DNA of 64,000 bases from assembly GCA_963932145.1 (NCBI GenBank), contig OZ010582.1, forward strand, positions 20,985,163-21,049,162, given 5' to 3'. A program made the position numbers and the translations under genes. Of this stretch, positions 12,768 to 26,700 are shown piece by piece. Position 1 is the first letter of the stretch, and every line of letters begins with the position of its first letter. The notes below the pieces were generated by a model, which was given only the letters and a program-made list of their open reading frames with translations, did no database searches and had not been told where the DNA came from. The DNA is from Acanthosepion lycidas (Eukaryota; Mollusca; Cephalopoda; Sepiida; Sepiidae).

Positions 12768-13080
12768 TTTTTTTTTCTTGGTTAAGTGTTTTTATCTTTT
12801 TCATTCTCTTTTTTCTTTCGCTTTTTTGCATTTTTTCTTTTTCTTTCTTTTTCTCTTTCTCTTTTTTCTTCCTTTTTTCTTTCTCTTTTTCTTTCTCTTT
12901 TTTCTTCCTTTTTTCTTTCTCTTTTTCTTTCTCTTTCTCTTTTTCTTTCTTCCTTTTTTCTTTCTGTTTTTCTTTCTCTTTTTTCTTTCTCTTTTTTCTT
13001 CCTTTTTTCTTTCTCTTCTCCTTTTCTTTCACTTTTTTGTTCTTGTAGCTTCTTTTCTGTGTTTTTTTCTTCTTTCTTAC
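12768..13080. repeat. long polypyrimidine tract
   Basis: About 300 bp composed almost only of C and T on the + strand, dominated by CTTTTT and CTTT words. The opposing long open frames (K/E/R-rich or F/L/S-rich) are artefacts of composition. Such tracts can form triplex DNA and often stall polymerases. Confidence 0.9.
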
Positions 13081-14334
13081 ATTGCGTCTCAAAGATAACA
13101 AGTCCATAGGAAACTCTTCTTTTTTTTTCATTTCCTTCTCTATCAGCCGATACAAAAGAAATCTCTTCTGTCTGTTTCCGTGTCAAAGAACTCATTGAGT
13201 TTTTATTAGGAATTCAAACCAAAACAATAAACTTTACACGCCCAGTTATTTTTTTACATATTTCTTTTCTTTTTCTTAATTATCTTATTTTTCGCTTTTT
13301 GTTTGTTTGTTTTTTTTTTATGAATAAATAAATAAATAATAATTTCTTTATAAATATTAAATAACTAATTCCATTCTTCTGTTTATGCTACAATTCAAGG
13401 ACCATCCCAGATAACACCTTTTTTTTTTTTTGTATCTCACTTTTTACTGATTTTTCTTATAAGAACTCTTAAAAAAGGAACCTTTCATCTCTATTGCGAC
13501 CATGTCCCCCAACTAATCTAAGATTGTGACCCTCTCTTCATCTTTGATCATTTTCAGAGTGGTCTCTAACAGGACACGTGTCGTAAGTGCAAAGACATTG
13601 ATCCAGTAGAAAATTATAGGTATTACTTGATCTTACTGGATTATACTGATAAATACTGGGTTAATTCTAGGTTCGAATCTTCAGCTCACAATGTATCGAT
13701 TATTTTTAGTGGGAGTACCCATAACATAACACATAGCTTCATAAGTAAACAGTGAAACGTTGAACTTTGTCCTGACTTACTTTTTTTTTTTTTTACAGAA
13801 ACTCTAATATCAATGAATTTGAATCATTGAGATACTGTCAAACGCACGCGTGCGCAGTTAACAGATAATGATATATGAATAGCCTACAAATAACGAAAGA
13901 GAGCGAAAATCTTTGAAGCACAAAAAGCGGTAATACCTATTAAACACCTTTTTAGAAATGAAATCAAAACCTAAAATAAACTATGACCTCTTTCTTTATC
14001 AGTACTCGAAAAATGGTACAGCAGTGGCCTATACTTTAAAAATTACAAGCACTTTTAAGTCATCGATGGCCGACTTCTTTCACGGAGTGTCTCATCGACG
14101 AATGACTGTTAGTGTTAACTGTAAACAGATTTTCCATTGCTGCTTTAAATAGGTTTGTTTATTTAGTAAGAGTGGGTTTTCCCTACTTAGCGTTCTGTCG
14201 TAAGTGGCGATTGGTCAACAGGTTACTGTGCAGAAATAACAACACTAACTTTTTTTTTTCTTTCAAATCTTCCCAGTTAAAAAAAAAAACTGTCTCCTAC
14301 ACAGCACTTAGGTAATCTGAGGGCTTCACTTAGT

Positions 14335-14366
<32 letters not shown>

Positions 14367-15014
14367 GATAAACATTGAACGGGCGTTGAGCAGGAGAAAA
14401 ATATTGTTTGTTACCCCAGGGAAGAAACAAAGAATACAAGTTTTAAGAAGGAAAAATATTTTATTATAATATTTTTATATCACAAGGCGGCACGACGAAG
14501 ACCTCTAAAAAAGAAAAAAAAAAAAAAAGATTACAAGTATTATTATCCCTCAAAGAATAAAAGGAAAATATTTTATGCTTTTTACGACGCTAAACGGAAA
14601 AGGCAAACAAATCTTTCTAACAAAGCGATCAAGTAAAAAATTAATTTAAAAAGAAAGAAAGAAAGAATCAAAAACGCAGCTGATAAAAACAAAAGCAAAC
14701 ATTAAGCGGCCTAAAGAAGATTTACATTTTTTTTTTTTTATTGTTGTGATTATTCTTTTCTTGACTTATTACATTTTTATTTTCTGGAAAGAAGAAAAAC
14801 AAACGATTGATTCTACGCAACATAAATTTAAAATACATAGTTGCAGTCAAGAAGTACATTTTTATTTTCTGTTTAACTGAAAACAAGGAAAGAAAGATCA
14901 ATTATTTCGTTTTGCCACCCTCTGTACACACACACAAAAAAAACGAAAAGCAAAACAAAAGTAAAACATACTTTTCGATAACAGAGAAAAGAAAAAATAC
15001 AACAAAAACACAAA
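13081..15014. other. region upstream of the AA15 gene, no other gene seen
   Basis: AT-rich, with many A/T homopolymers and one (TA)n tract at 14335-14362. No clear TATA box or initiator could be assigned for the downstream gene, and a non-coding first exon in this region cannot be excluded. Confidence 0.4.
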
Positions 15015-15182
15015 ATGTCACAGTTTTCTCAGATCCTTGTCGTACTGGTAATATGTTGTGTAAAGTCAATTCAAGCCCACGGTAAATTAGCTGATCCTGT
15101 ATCTCGTTCTAGCATGTGGAGGTTAGGATACAAAACACCCCAAAACTACGAGGATAATCAGCTATTCTGCGGTGGTGTCCAG
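15015..15182 (+). CDS. AA15 LPMO exon 1 (signal peptide and brace His)
   Basis: Encodes residues 1-56. The ATG follows an A-rich leader (acacaaaATG). The hydrophobic core [10 protein letters not shown] ends with SIQA before the mature His. The exon ends after codon 56 (phase 0) at CAG|GTAAGTG, a strong donor. This start was chosen because it places a perfect cleavage site directly before the catalytic histidine. Confidence 0.9.
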
Positions 15183-17741
15183 GTAAGTGACTAAATCTAA
15201 AAATGTATTTTAAGTTATGTTAAATTTCTGAATTATTCATTCTTTTTTTTTTCTTTAATTACTTCAAGTATAACGCTTTCTTTCGCTTATGGCATTACAA
15301 ATGTAACATTGGGGAAATTAAATCAAAGATTGAATAAAATGATAATCGATTCTTAACAATTAGCAACATAAGAACCTTATTTGCTAGTGCCAGACGATAA
15401 AACTGTAAAGGATTAAGGAAACTTTTCGTAATTAATCATTAATTAGATTAAATTTCTTATTGAAACCAAATGTACTTTTTGTTCAATATCTATTTTTAAA
15501 AATATGAAAACGCAAAATACTGGTTGCATAAGTCTCAAATCAATGAACAGAATTCTATAGAAATAAAAGGTTTAAGAGAATTATAATTTCCAAGAATTAG
15601 AAGTGTTTTTCTTTTAATACTCACAGTTACCAAATTTTCTATATTAATAAAATAATATTAAATTTATGAAATTAATAAAACAAATTAAACCCAATTTTAA
15701 AAATCATGTTTCTTGTGCAGATGTATGTTTAAGTAGACATTTTGAAACTGTAATCACTATACATTTGAATACAAAGAGTTAATCTTTAGTAATAGACATT
15801 TCTCTGTATTGCCCCAGTAAATACCAGACTTCTCCTGCTATGCCCGACTTTTACAAGAGCCAGATCAGTTCGAAAATGGAGTACTACTGCTATATCTTGA
15901 CTGGAGTTACCCAGTCTTCACTTGCCTGTCTTAGTAGAGTCCTAAAGCGCCCATGCGGGTGACGAATTATTTTCCACCCCTTTCCCCACAGATGAAACAT
16001 TGCTAGCCTCTCGCTATTTCCACGGAAAATGTTCGGACTTATAGCTAAGACCGGCCACGTACACTGAGGCGAATTACCGCCATTCCCTTGGTATTGCATT
16101 GGTGAAAAGTAAACTACACTCGAACAGCTTCTTCCCACGAACCGACTCCCAAGAAGATGCTTTCTCCACCACCACAATCTTAATCTGTTCAAATCTATGG
16201 TTAATCGTTATCTTTCCCACATATCCTTATAAAGTGTGCTTCTTACTTTGAGGAACCGATTCCCAAGAGGATGCTTCCTCGATCACTACAATCTTAACCT
16301 ATTCAAGTCTAGGGTTAATCGTTATCTTTCCCCACATATCCTCATAAATAGCGTCCGTTTACTCTTACCATTCACACAACAAACTCCTTCAGTAATCCTC
16401 CACCTCGAGTGGTTCTTGGGACTTAAAGGGTGAACATTAGTAACAATCAAAACGCACAGTCACGTAAACGCGCGCGCCGACATACATACGCCTGTACGTC
16501 TTCACATTGGTTTTTATCAATGTCTGATCAATCTTGAGTCAATGTATCTTCAAATTATTGCAAAACTTAAAAATAAATATACAACAGGATTTTTAAAAAA
16601 AAGTCAAACTATTTTTTATCATTTTGTCTTCATTTAAGGCGGGATTTTTTTTTACGCTTTGCAGTCGCTTAAAACCAATTTTATTTTCTTCTTTTTTAAA
16701 ACAACGAAAGCAATTCAGAATATATTATGTACTGTATCACTTCATTAACGATAATGTGAAAAAATATCGCGTCCAAGATGCAACCGATTCCAGGGAACTG
16801 ATTAATGCTTCAGGGAAGGAGAGTTATTTACATTTATTATTTAAATCTTTTATCAAAATCTAAAAAAATTGAGTCAGTTATTTTAAGTGGATTAAATTTA
16901 AATGGAAAGAAATAAAGTTACATTTTTGGGTAAAAAAATCACTTGTTACTCGTCTTTTCCCTGGATTTAAACAAACAAAATTGAAATTTTCCAACTTATA
17001 ACCTAAACAAAAAGATAAATGAATAAAATTAATTTAAAAGATTTGAAAAAAAAAACAAACTAATAATGAATTTAGAAAGAGAAAAAACTAAGTGGAAACA
17101 ATAATATGTCTAATTACCGTATATACTCGTGTATAAGTCGACTTCATGTATAGTGTTAACCCTGGGTGTTTAAGCATGAATTGTAACGCCTCTAGAAAAA
17201 AGAAATACCTGTGTATAGAGCAACCGATAGCGAAAATGCGTGAATTTTAATCTCTTCAAAAAAATTACCTGAGTATAGTGCGCCCCGCTCCCTATTTTTT
17301 GCATAAAAAATTGAACATAAAAAATCGCTCTATATTTGAATATATACGGTAAATTTAAAAAATGGTTAAAATCAAACTTGAGATGATATCTGAATAAAAA
17401 ATGAGAATGGAATTGCCCATATCTTCACAGGCCTATGAGGAAATATTTTTCTAAGTTTCCTTGAAAATAACCAGCTGAAAAGGTAAAATTTGTTTACTCG
17501 TCTTGAACACCTATGCATGTCTTCATCATAGTCACTAACAGTTGTAATCCAATGAACGAAAAACAATAGTCTTTCGTCGGATAAGTTTTTTAAGGAAATA
17601 GAAACATATGTTTTTTTTTTTAATAATATAAAAACATGTGCTTAAAATTTCCGAATAGATTAATTTACTTTTATTTTAAGCAGTCTAACATTTTTTTCTG
17701 TTCAGATTCCCAGAAAAATATATATATATATATAATATATA

Positions 17742-17775
<34 letters not shown>

Positions 17776-17969
17776 TTTTTTATTAATCCGACAGATTTTT
17801 TATCGTTATTTGTAGTGGATACTCGTATTTGAGTAGGCGCACCCTTTGTTGGGGACGCAGGTTCAAATCATGCCGGAGAACGCAAACTTTTCTTTAATAA
17901 GATTTCTCGAACATTCAGGCCAGTAGACAAAAATAAACAAATACGAGTATGCAGTAAAATTAACTCTTA

Positions 17970-18014
<45 letters not shown>

Positions 18015-18342
18015 ATAATATTATTTAGGAAGTAATTTTTCATTTATTAATCCGACTACTTATTGCTTAAACGTTATTTTTAATGGATACTCATATTTGA
18101 GAAGAAGCTCTGCTTTTATATATTTATTAAATAGTATATTTATTTATTTCCATCTACCAGCCTGAATATTCGAGAAATCTTATCAGAAAAATATGCGTTC
18201 TCCGGCACGATTTGAACCTGCATCCCCTAGGGGAAAACGTCATTAGATCTGACGTGATTTTAACCTTTAGATTCGAAATGAGTTCATCTAAAACTGTTTA
18301 AATATCAGTTATCTTATCACAGAATTTACCTTGATCTTTAAT

Positions 18343-18396
<54 letters not shown>

Positions 18397-18649
18397 TATG
18401 TTTTGAACAATAGAAAACATTGAAAAATTAAAAAAAAATATAATTTACAGACACACTGGTTTGTATATAAATATTTTTTTTTTGTTTTATTATTTCAGTA
18501 AGGTTCCTTGTCTAGTTTCTCATCAGGAGAAAACAATTCCTGCTTGTTAGTAAAAGTGAACTGCAGGAATGAAGACGCATTTCGCCGAAAAAAAGGTCCT
18601 GCTCTCTTTGGCGCCATCAGTTGAAATAAAAGAAGAAATACAAAACTTA

Positions 18650-18692
<43 letters not shown>

Positions 18693-18892
18693 TAACATCG
18701 TTATTTCCCACCTGATGAAAAGTTAAAACAAATTTTAACTTTGAAACATGATGTACCGTTTTATAGTGGATATGTACAAGTTTTAATGTAACAGTGCATA
18801 ATAAATAAATATTTATTGCTCTACTTTTGTATTGAGCCCTGTTTTAAATTAATGAGTTAAACGCTGAAATCTTACTTTGTTCTTTTACATTT

Positions 18893-18955
<63 letters not shown>

Positions 18956-19158
18956 CCTTTATGATGTGTATATGCACGTATGCGTATATCTGTTGTGTGT
19001 GCATATGTATCGATGTATATGTATACATGACTATGAGAAATAAAAATGGTCTCTAATATGTGTGTATGCCTGGATGCATGTATATATAAAAATGTATATA
19101 TATGCATTTATTGTGTACGTGTATGTATGTACATGTGTGTGTATGTTAGGATGTGTAT

Positions 19159-19220
<62 letters not shown>

Positions 19221-19539
19221 GATAAAAGTCCCTGAATTAAAATCCTACAATACCAAACGGCTCTGATACAGATATAGATAAAAGAAGCTGGCACAGAGAC
19301 ATACAGACTCTTTTCAAGTGTCAAGGACAGGATGTGATAAGCTAGAGCAATTAATGTGATTTACGACAATCAACTTATCCTCATTCTTCAAACACAAAGT
19401 TTTATAGTTCTTCTTTTAGCTGAACTGATGACGCCAAAGAAAACATAAGCTTTTTTTCCGGCGAAACGCGTCTTTGATTAAAATTTTTCCATTTTTTCTT
19501 ATCATCTTCACTTTTGTTTCGGATACTATGATATATCCT

Positions 19540-19590
<51 letters not shown>

Positions 19591-22500
19591 GAAATTGACC
19601 AAGTCAGACTATTATTTTAATATATCTTCTGTTTATACGTTATTTTTATAGATACAAATATTTAAGTAAATGCTCTGTTTATAATAAAAACTGAATTAAT
19701 AACATTCGCCAGCCTGAATGTCCGAGAAATCTCATAGAAAATATATGTCCTCTGACAGGAATCAAACCTGTATCCTACACAGAACCGTTATATAGCCTGA
19801 CGTGCTATATCATTTAGCTACAGAGGAAGCATCCTGTCAGCAAGGTTAAATTACTGTTTTTAACTACAATTTTCCCATGATTTCTCTCAAACGTTCATAT
19901 CTGCTCGAAGCGTATCTTAACGCAAACAAATAACATCATGTATTATGAAATGGCTATATTATGAAAAATCCAACAATTATTTTAATATATTTATTTGATT
20001 TATTTAATTAATATATTTTCTGTTTATACGTTATTTTTATAAATACAAATATTTAAGTAAATGCTCTGTTTATAATAAAAAGTATTAATAACATTTACTG
20101 GCCTAAATGTCCGAGAAATCTCATAGAAAATATGTGTCCTCCGACCGGAATCGAAAGGAATCACCATATAGCCTGATGTGCTATACTATTTTGCTACGGC
20201 GGAAATTTGTAGTTTAAAAAAGGGTAATTTAACCTTGCTAACCGGGCGCTTCAGGCTACATGACAGTTCCGTGTAGGTACAGGTTCGATTACAGTACACG
20301 GACACAAATTCGTATAATTCGTAAAATAACGCATAAAACAGTTTATGGTACATAGAAAGTTCTGCCTGGGATTAATATCTATTAAGTGCATTGACAAGGA
20401 AAGCTTTTATGGTAAAAAAATAAATATTGGTTGTATAAAATAAATGCACTTTATTAGGTTGCTGAATTAGCGATATATACCTATATATTCAGTCACTTTC
20501 CCACCACCGTAAGGTCGTTTCTCTGTGTCTTTTGTATAAACACTTTCATGATAATTGTTCGGGTGAACTCATAGCTATGCTACGTAGACTTTTTGAATTT
20601 AAGCGCAGCACTATACTGGCGTCGTGATCTCATTAATTTACAATTGAGTTGGTTAGATGGAACCATAAGTTCTATGCTAACAGTTTCTTTTCTTGCACTT
20701 CTCACTTGTGGAACTCACTTCCTGCTTCATACTTTTCAGTCAATTTTAATTTTCAAAAAATTAAATGCAGTCAATTGCTATCTACTGTGTGTGTGTGTGT
20801 ATAATTGTTATAGACATTTTTCTCAGTCTCAAACAGTTCAGTCATTCTTGATGTCTCACCTTGTTTGCAATTGGTTATCCTGTTTATTTAATAGGTGCGG
20901 CCCAACCTACTCATCTGCCCTTTTGTTTTCAATTGCATTTCAGACGAAAGAGCTTTAATATTAAATGCCTACAACATTATTATGCATGGGGTGTAGTAAG
21001 ACAAACACGACAAATATGGAATTCACCTGAACCAATCTAAGGCGTCTCTCGAAAGTTAAATACAACATCGGAAAAAAGGGTTGGGAAGATGTTATTTAGT
21101 GGAGGCTAATAAATAATTTAGTTCGGTAAAATCAATTACTAAAAGAAAACAAGACGAAATTCTTATTGCTGTATTAGGATCACTGGCCTTTCACGCCTCA
21201 AAATTTCAGAGACTCTTTCACAAATCAAATTCATCGATTCCCACATGCGGATCGTGTAACGGTTAGTGACTCGAAAACAGAAATCAGCTGGCCCGACTTC
21301 GAATTCTGGTTGAGTTCTTTTCATTCAGTTCCACACAAATACCATTAGTATTTGTATATCCTTAAATATCAGAGCTTACTGTTTTTTTAAACTTAAGTTA
21401 ACAAGTCTAGAAGAAGGAAGGTCACCGAATTCGAAACAAGCCTGAAGAGGGATGAGACACACCATTGCTGCTATGGCTGCTATACATGTGATGCCACCAC
21501 GACCTTAAAAGATTAAGCGACTAGTGGCTTGACGTCACGTCATACAAATATATAGATGTAGGATGATAATTTCTGTCTGAACTTCTCTAAGAGGAGTTAT
21601 CTTTATTTTACATTATTTACTTTCCGTCTAATTTTCTCATCTTTGTTGTTGTTGTTATTAAAGCGTCTCGGTCGTTTTAGCCTCGGGACTTCTTCAGATA
21701 TCAATCAATCCGTGTAGCCTTTATTGTTTTCATTACGTTGTCCATGTCTAGGGATATCTTGTCTCTAGAAGAGTTCAGTTTATAACGCCCTGATGATTAT
21801 CTAGCTAGATCGACAGATCTCTGAAGAAGGACAGAGGGCACGGCAGCTGAAACGTCATAATAATATAATAATAATAATAATAATAAAGATGGAGAGATGT
21901 GTCCGAATGTAAATAACATAAATAAGGTAGGGTGATAAGCTATTAAGCTCAGCACAAGGCTACGATTACAGAGCTCCAGTGAGGTTTGAACTAATAAAAA
22001 AAAAAAACACGGCGCCAAATCTGTGTGTCTCAAAGTGACTAGTTTTCTAATCTTTCGAGAATCAACTGCTTAAAATGCAACTGCATTAAGGATATTTTTT
22101 ACCTGAGGAGACACGAAAAATTGTTTTATTTATCTGGTAATTAAATATTTTGAATATTTTTCTTGGATTCATTTTTTTGCTATTTTTTTCTTTTCTATAA
22201 AATTTCTTCACAATGAACCACCACTTTATGCTTCTTGTCTGAAAAACTCTAAACTTTAACATATTAAAAAGAAATAAAACTGAGTTCTTTCATTTACTAT
22301 CTAAATCTGAATTTGGGTATTTTCTCGTCTCTTTTAAAACACCTGTATCAACAATGAGGTTGTGTTGATTCCTCTTCTGAATGGGGCTTGCAAAAATGAA
22401 GAATGTGACGTGACCACTCAGCATGGCGAAGATTTACTTTCTGAAGAGTTTTAGATGAAAAACTAGCATTGTGAACTAATTGTCTTTACTTGGAGAAGGA

Positions 22501-23694
22501 AAAAAGAAATGAAGAAAGTGAGCAAAACAGAATGTGTCTGGTGTATTGGGATATTATCAATAAAGCAATTTTATGACATGAAGGATGAAAGTAACTCCGA
22601 AAAACATGCCCGTGGAATTTTAATGCATTACGAAACCGAGTATATCTATTATGCCAGGAAATAATGAACGTTATTTATACAAGAAAAAATTATTTATTTA
22701 TTTTATGTTTTTTAATAATTTCACCGCAAGCAAGGCAATAAAGCCACTGAGATGCAAGGAGATACTGGATGTGAAAGAATATGATAAAAAAAAAGCAAAA
22801 ACATTATTAAAAAGAAAGAACAATAAAAGAATAGGAATTAAGAAGACAGATGACGATTGACATTGCATTTAAATCTTTAAAGATCAAAGTTGACTATAAA
22901 TCAAGAGCGAGAGAGTTTTACAGGCGGAAAGTGTGAGAGAAGAAACTGTTAGCATATAAATTACGATTACATCTAGCAATTTCAAGTGTAAAAATTACAA
23001 TATCTAACTGACAATCAAGTACTGCGCCTAAATTTGTAAACTCGAGATATAGAGTGGAAATTCATTAGAACAAGTAGTATGAAAATATTTATAGAAAGGG
23101 CTTAGAGAAGATACGTCACAGCGGTGGAAAAGTGATTGAAGCAGAGATGGCAGGTCAGAACCAGTAACATTGCAGACACTTCTTTCTATTTTATCAAAAA
23201 TATCTATATACAGCACCAATTCAGATGTAACAGCAATATTCAATATAGGGACGAATGGTAGACTTATAAATGTTAGGACATAGATAGATTTTTCTAACGA
23301 AAAAAAATTGTCCCAGACGACACAGTGCGCCAAGATTCCTAGCAGCAGCAGCTCTAATTATTGACTCAATATAATCTTTCCACTTTATGCCAATCAAAAA
23401 CGTGAAACCGAGGTGCAATGAGTTACTCTCCTGGACGTTAGCATCAGCCATCCTGATAGCAGGTAAAAATATTCTCTAAGACAGTGCTTCTCAAAGTGGT
23501 GGTCCGCGGACCAGTGCCTGTACGCGAACCATCAGCTACCGATACCCGACCGGTGTCCAGGCCATGTTAAAGAATCATTTGTAAAGATTATGGTTATATA
23601 ATTTTTTGTTTTTGTGTTAATAAACTGCTTATTACTTTTATTACTTTTTATATGCGCTACTGATAAAAACTACTCAACTTTTATTATATTTATC

Positions 23695-23744
<50 letters not shown>

Positions 23745-26700
23745 ATATATATTGTTTCCGGTATAAATTAATATTACTACGAAATATTAGATACATTGAG
23801 AAAAAAATTCCAGTCCGCCATATCAGATAGTTTGAAAAAAACTGCTCTAAGATGATTTGGTGTGATTTGTTTCGTTTTAAAAGCATGAAAATTAACAAGC
23901 AATTTCTCGTCCCAGTTAAGAAAAGATCATTGGTCATTTTCGAGATCAATTACTAATTTGACTTTATCGAACCAATCATAGACTTTATCGAACCGTTCAG
24001 ACTTACTATTAAAATGAGAGTAAATAGTTATGCCACCAGCATAGAACCCGAGTCGGTAACTGATAATATCGGGAGGGTCAGTGATGAAAATAAGGTAAGT
24101 ATGTCTAACGATAGAGCCTTGTCCGATTGGGTGGGGCACTCGCATTAACGCAAAGAGATCTAGAAGAGGGGCCGTTCAAGACAAGATTCATTATGCAATT
24201 TGATTGAATCAAATAATCAACCAGAAACATCATAACACTTCAACTTGTGAAGACTAGCATGCCATTGTCAAACGCCATTGAGGTATGTAAAGTAACAACC
24301 CGAGCTTTGTCATTTTTAGCTAAAACTTAACAGACTCTTTCAGCAATAACCGTCAGTACATGGACGGTTGACCTAGAGAAGCGAAAGACATATTGTTTGT
24401 CTGAAAGAAGACCGTTTCAGGTGAGATGCTTAACCAATTCCCAGTTGATTAAGACTCTTTAGTAGCGACAGGTTTGCGATGATTTGGCTTCTGTGGGAAA
24501 GAATCTCTTCACAATATCGTGTAAACGACTTTGAACTCTATCACACCTGGAAAGTGAGTGTTGGGCATCTCCAGCCCAGATATGGAAGCAATAACTCATT
24601 TTTGGTCCAATCTGACTCTTATTATGACAGAAGGAGTCAGGTACGATAGAATGGACTGACCATTTTTCCAGCATCTTTAGAAATGAATCGTCTACATGAG
24701 CTTCACAATGTGACACCAGTTAAAGTTTACTGTTGAGTCGCACATGTATAGTTACGGTTAGTTCAAGAGGGAGACGCACCTCAAGAGACATTCCAAAGAA
24801 ACAGCCGATAAAGAACCTGGTTGAAATAAGCGCCGTTTTCCCAGGAGTCGATGTTCGAACTTAGGACTTTCGAATATTGATTTTCCCAATTTGGAAAAGT
24901 AAAGCAAAATCTTTTACTTATATTTCAACCCATTTAACTTTGTGTTTTCTATCATTTTATACTTATATCAATGTCAACGGCCAACACTTTGCAAAATCCT
25001 ATTGGTAATGCGTCATGCTTCTTTATCCGACTTCTTATCGCTTCTCTGATGTTAAGATGATCAAATTTCAAATCTAAATTTTTTGTCCAATTAAAATACA
25101 GACAAGCCTCTCATCAACGGACAAACAGGGGGAGGGTGTGGTCCGTTAAAGCTGATTGTCCGTAAATGGGAAGAGATCATTTTGAGTTATAGAACCACTA
25201 TAGTAACTACCAGTGGTTATGATCATAATGTAAATACTATAAACATGTATATATGACATAAATAAATATATACTTAATATAGATATATTAATCAAAATAA
25301 CAAAAATAATAGATTTCTCACATCTAATTTCTCACGTAAGCGCTAAGGTATCGTACTTCATATACTGTACACCCGTCTTTGTTTACAATTGAAAGGCTCG
25401 CCACCACCGCCAAGCGGTCACTTTGAGAACTAATATGACTCGTTGCTGAGCCCTCAAATTTTGAAATACATGGCTGACGATTTGGAAGTTTTTTTTTTTC
25501 CTGCAGATTGTTTTTTTATTTTTCCTGCAGATTTTGTCCGTTACATCCGAAGTCCGTTGATAAGGAATCCGTAGAGGTGAGGTTTGTCTGTACTACATTT
25601 ATTTGAAAGTATATTCAGATTAAATACAAAATGGGTCATAAAAGTGATTTCAAAGGGTAGCACACTTTATCTTGTTCTCTTTTCCTGAGGTTGTTACCAG
25701 ACAAAAAGGGACAATAGCCCTTACGACAAAGATGTCTATTTCATTATCATTCAAATTGTGTATACATGCATGATTATATTTATATTTTAATTAAATGACA
25801 GGTCTAAATACAAAATATTAAACATTTTTTTTTCTTCTGTTTATTACCTGTTGTAGCATACCTGCGGACGATAATGGGTATGTCCCCATTCACATAAATA
25901 CAGTAGTTAGTCTGCAGTCGGAGATTCATCTCCAGCTGTGCTGGTCAAACTGTCTATCTCCAGGCATAGAGTATCCCCAGACGTTGCTATGTCGAAGAGT
26001 AGAGTCTCATCTCGGGAAACAGCTACCCGACCCCGTTTTATACGGGGTCTACACAGAATTTTTGGCCGAGACTAAGGGCTCGGATACCCCATATTAAATT
26101 CGGTCTTGTGCCACATCTGACCATGTCGGGCGGTTGGTAGATATCCTGCAGTTGGAGATTCATTGTGGAATTACTTGACTCACTTCTAGAGGTTGACTAC
26201 TACTTCTACGCTCTTCTGGCGAATCTTATATGTGTTGTTCTTGTCCTAAGTATTATTCTTCATTACTTCGTTTGATTATTCTATTCGTTAACCTACCTCG
26301 GGTTACAACAACTACCGAATAATTTTTGGTTATTTCAATAAAATCTTATAATTATCTAACATTTTAAGTTAAAAAAATAACTTTTTTCTGGTCTCCAAAT
26401 TTTTATTTTTTTGCTCAGCCCAGGATAGGGGTTGTCTAGGCAGAGTAGAAATGAAATCTATTATTCCAATGTCTTATTTCAAACTCAGTCAAATTGTGTG
26501 TGTGTATGTGTGTGTGTATGTATATGCTTCCATATACACTATATGGCACAAACAGATGTAAGTAAGTCACTCACGCACAAGACATGACATTTACATATAC
26601 ATTGAACAGTCACATGCAAAGTCACAAGCAGACAAAGTGTGTGACGGACAAAGAACCAGCTCTTCTTTTATAACATAGATTATTAAGGCCGTTTTATGGA

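Noticed and set aside
12757-13195. Overlapping long frames rich in F/L/S (+) or K/E/R (-)
   Set aside because: They are translations of a polypyrimidine tract; both strands are open for compositional reasons.
19748-19827. Candidate functional tRNA on the minus strand
   Set aside because: Acceptor and T arms pair well, but the anticodon arm is too long and the element belongs to a repeated SINE body.
21600-21860. Possible Penelope-like element end (cggtcgttttagcctcggg..., cagctgaaacgtc)
   Set aside because: Only suggestive words were seen, with no reverse-transcriptase or GIY-YIG remnant nearby.
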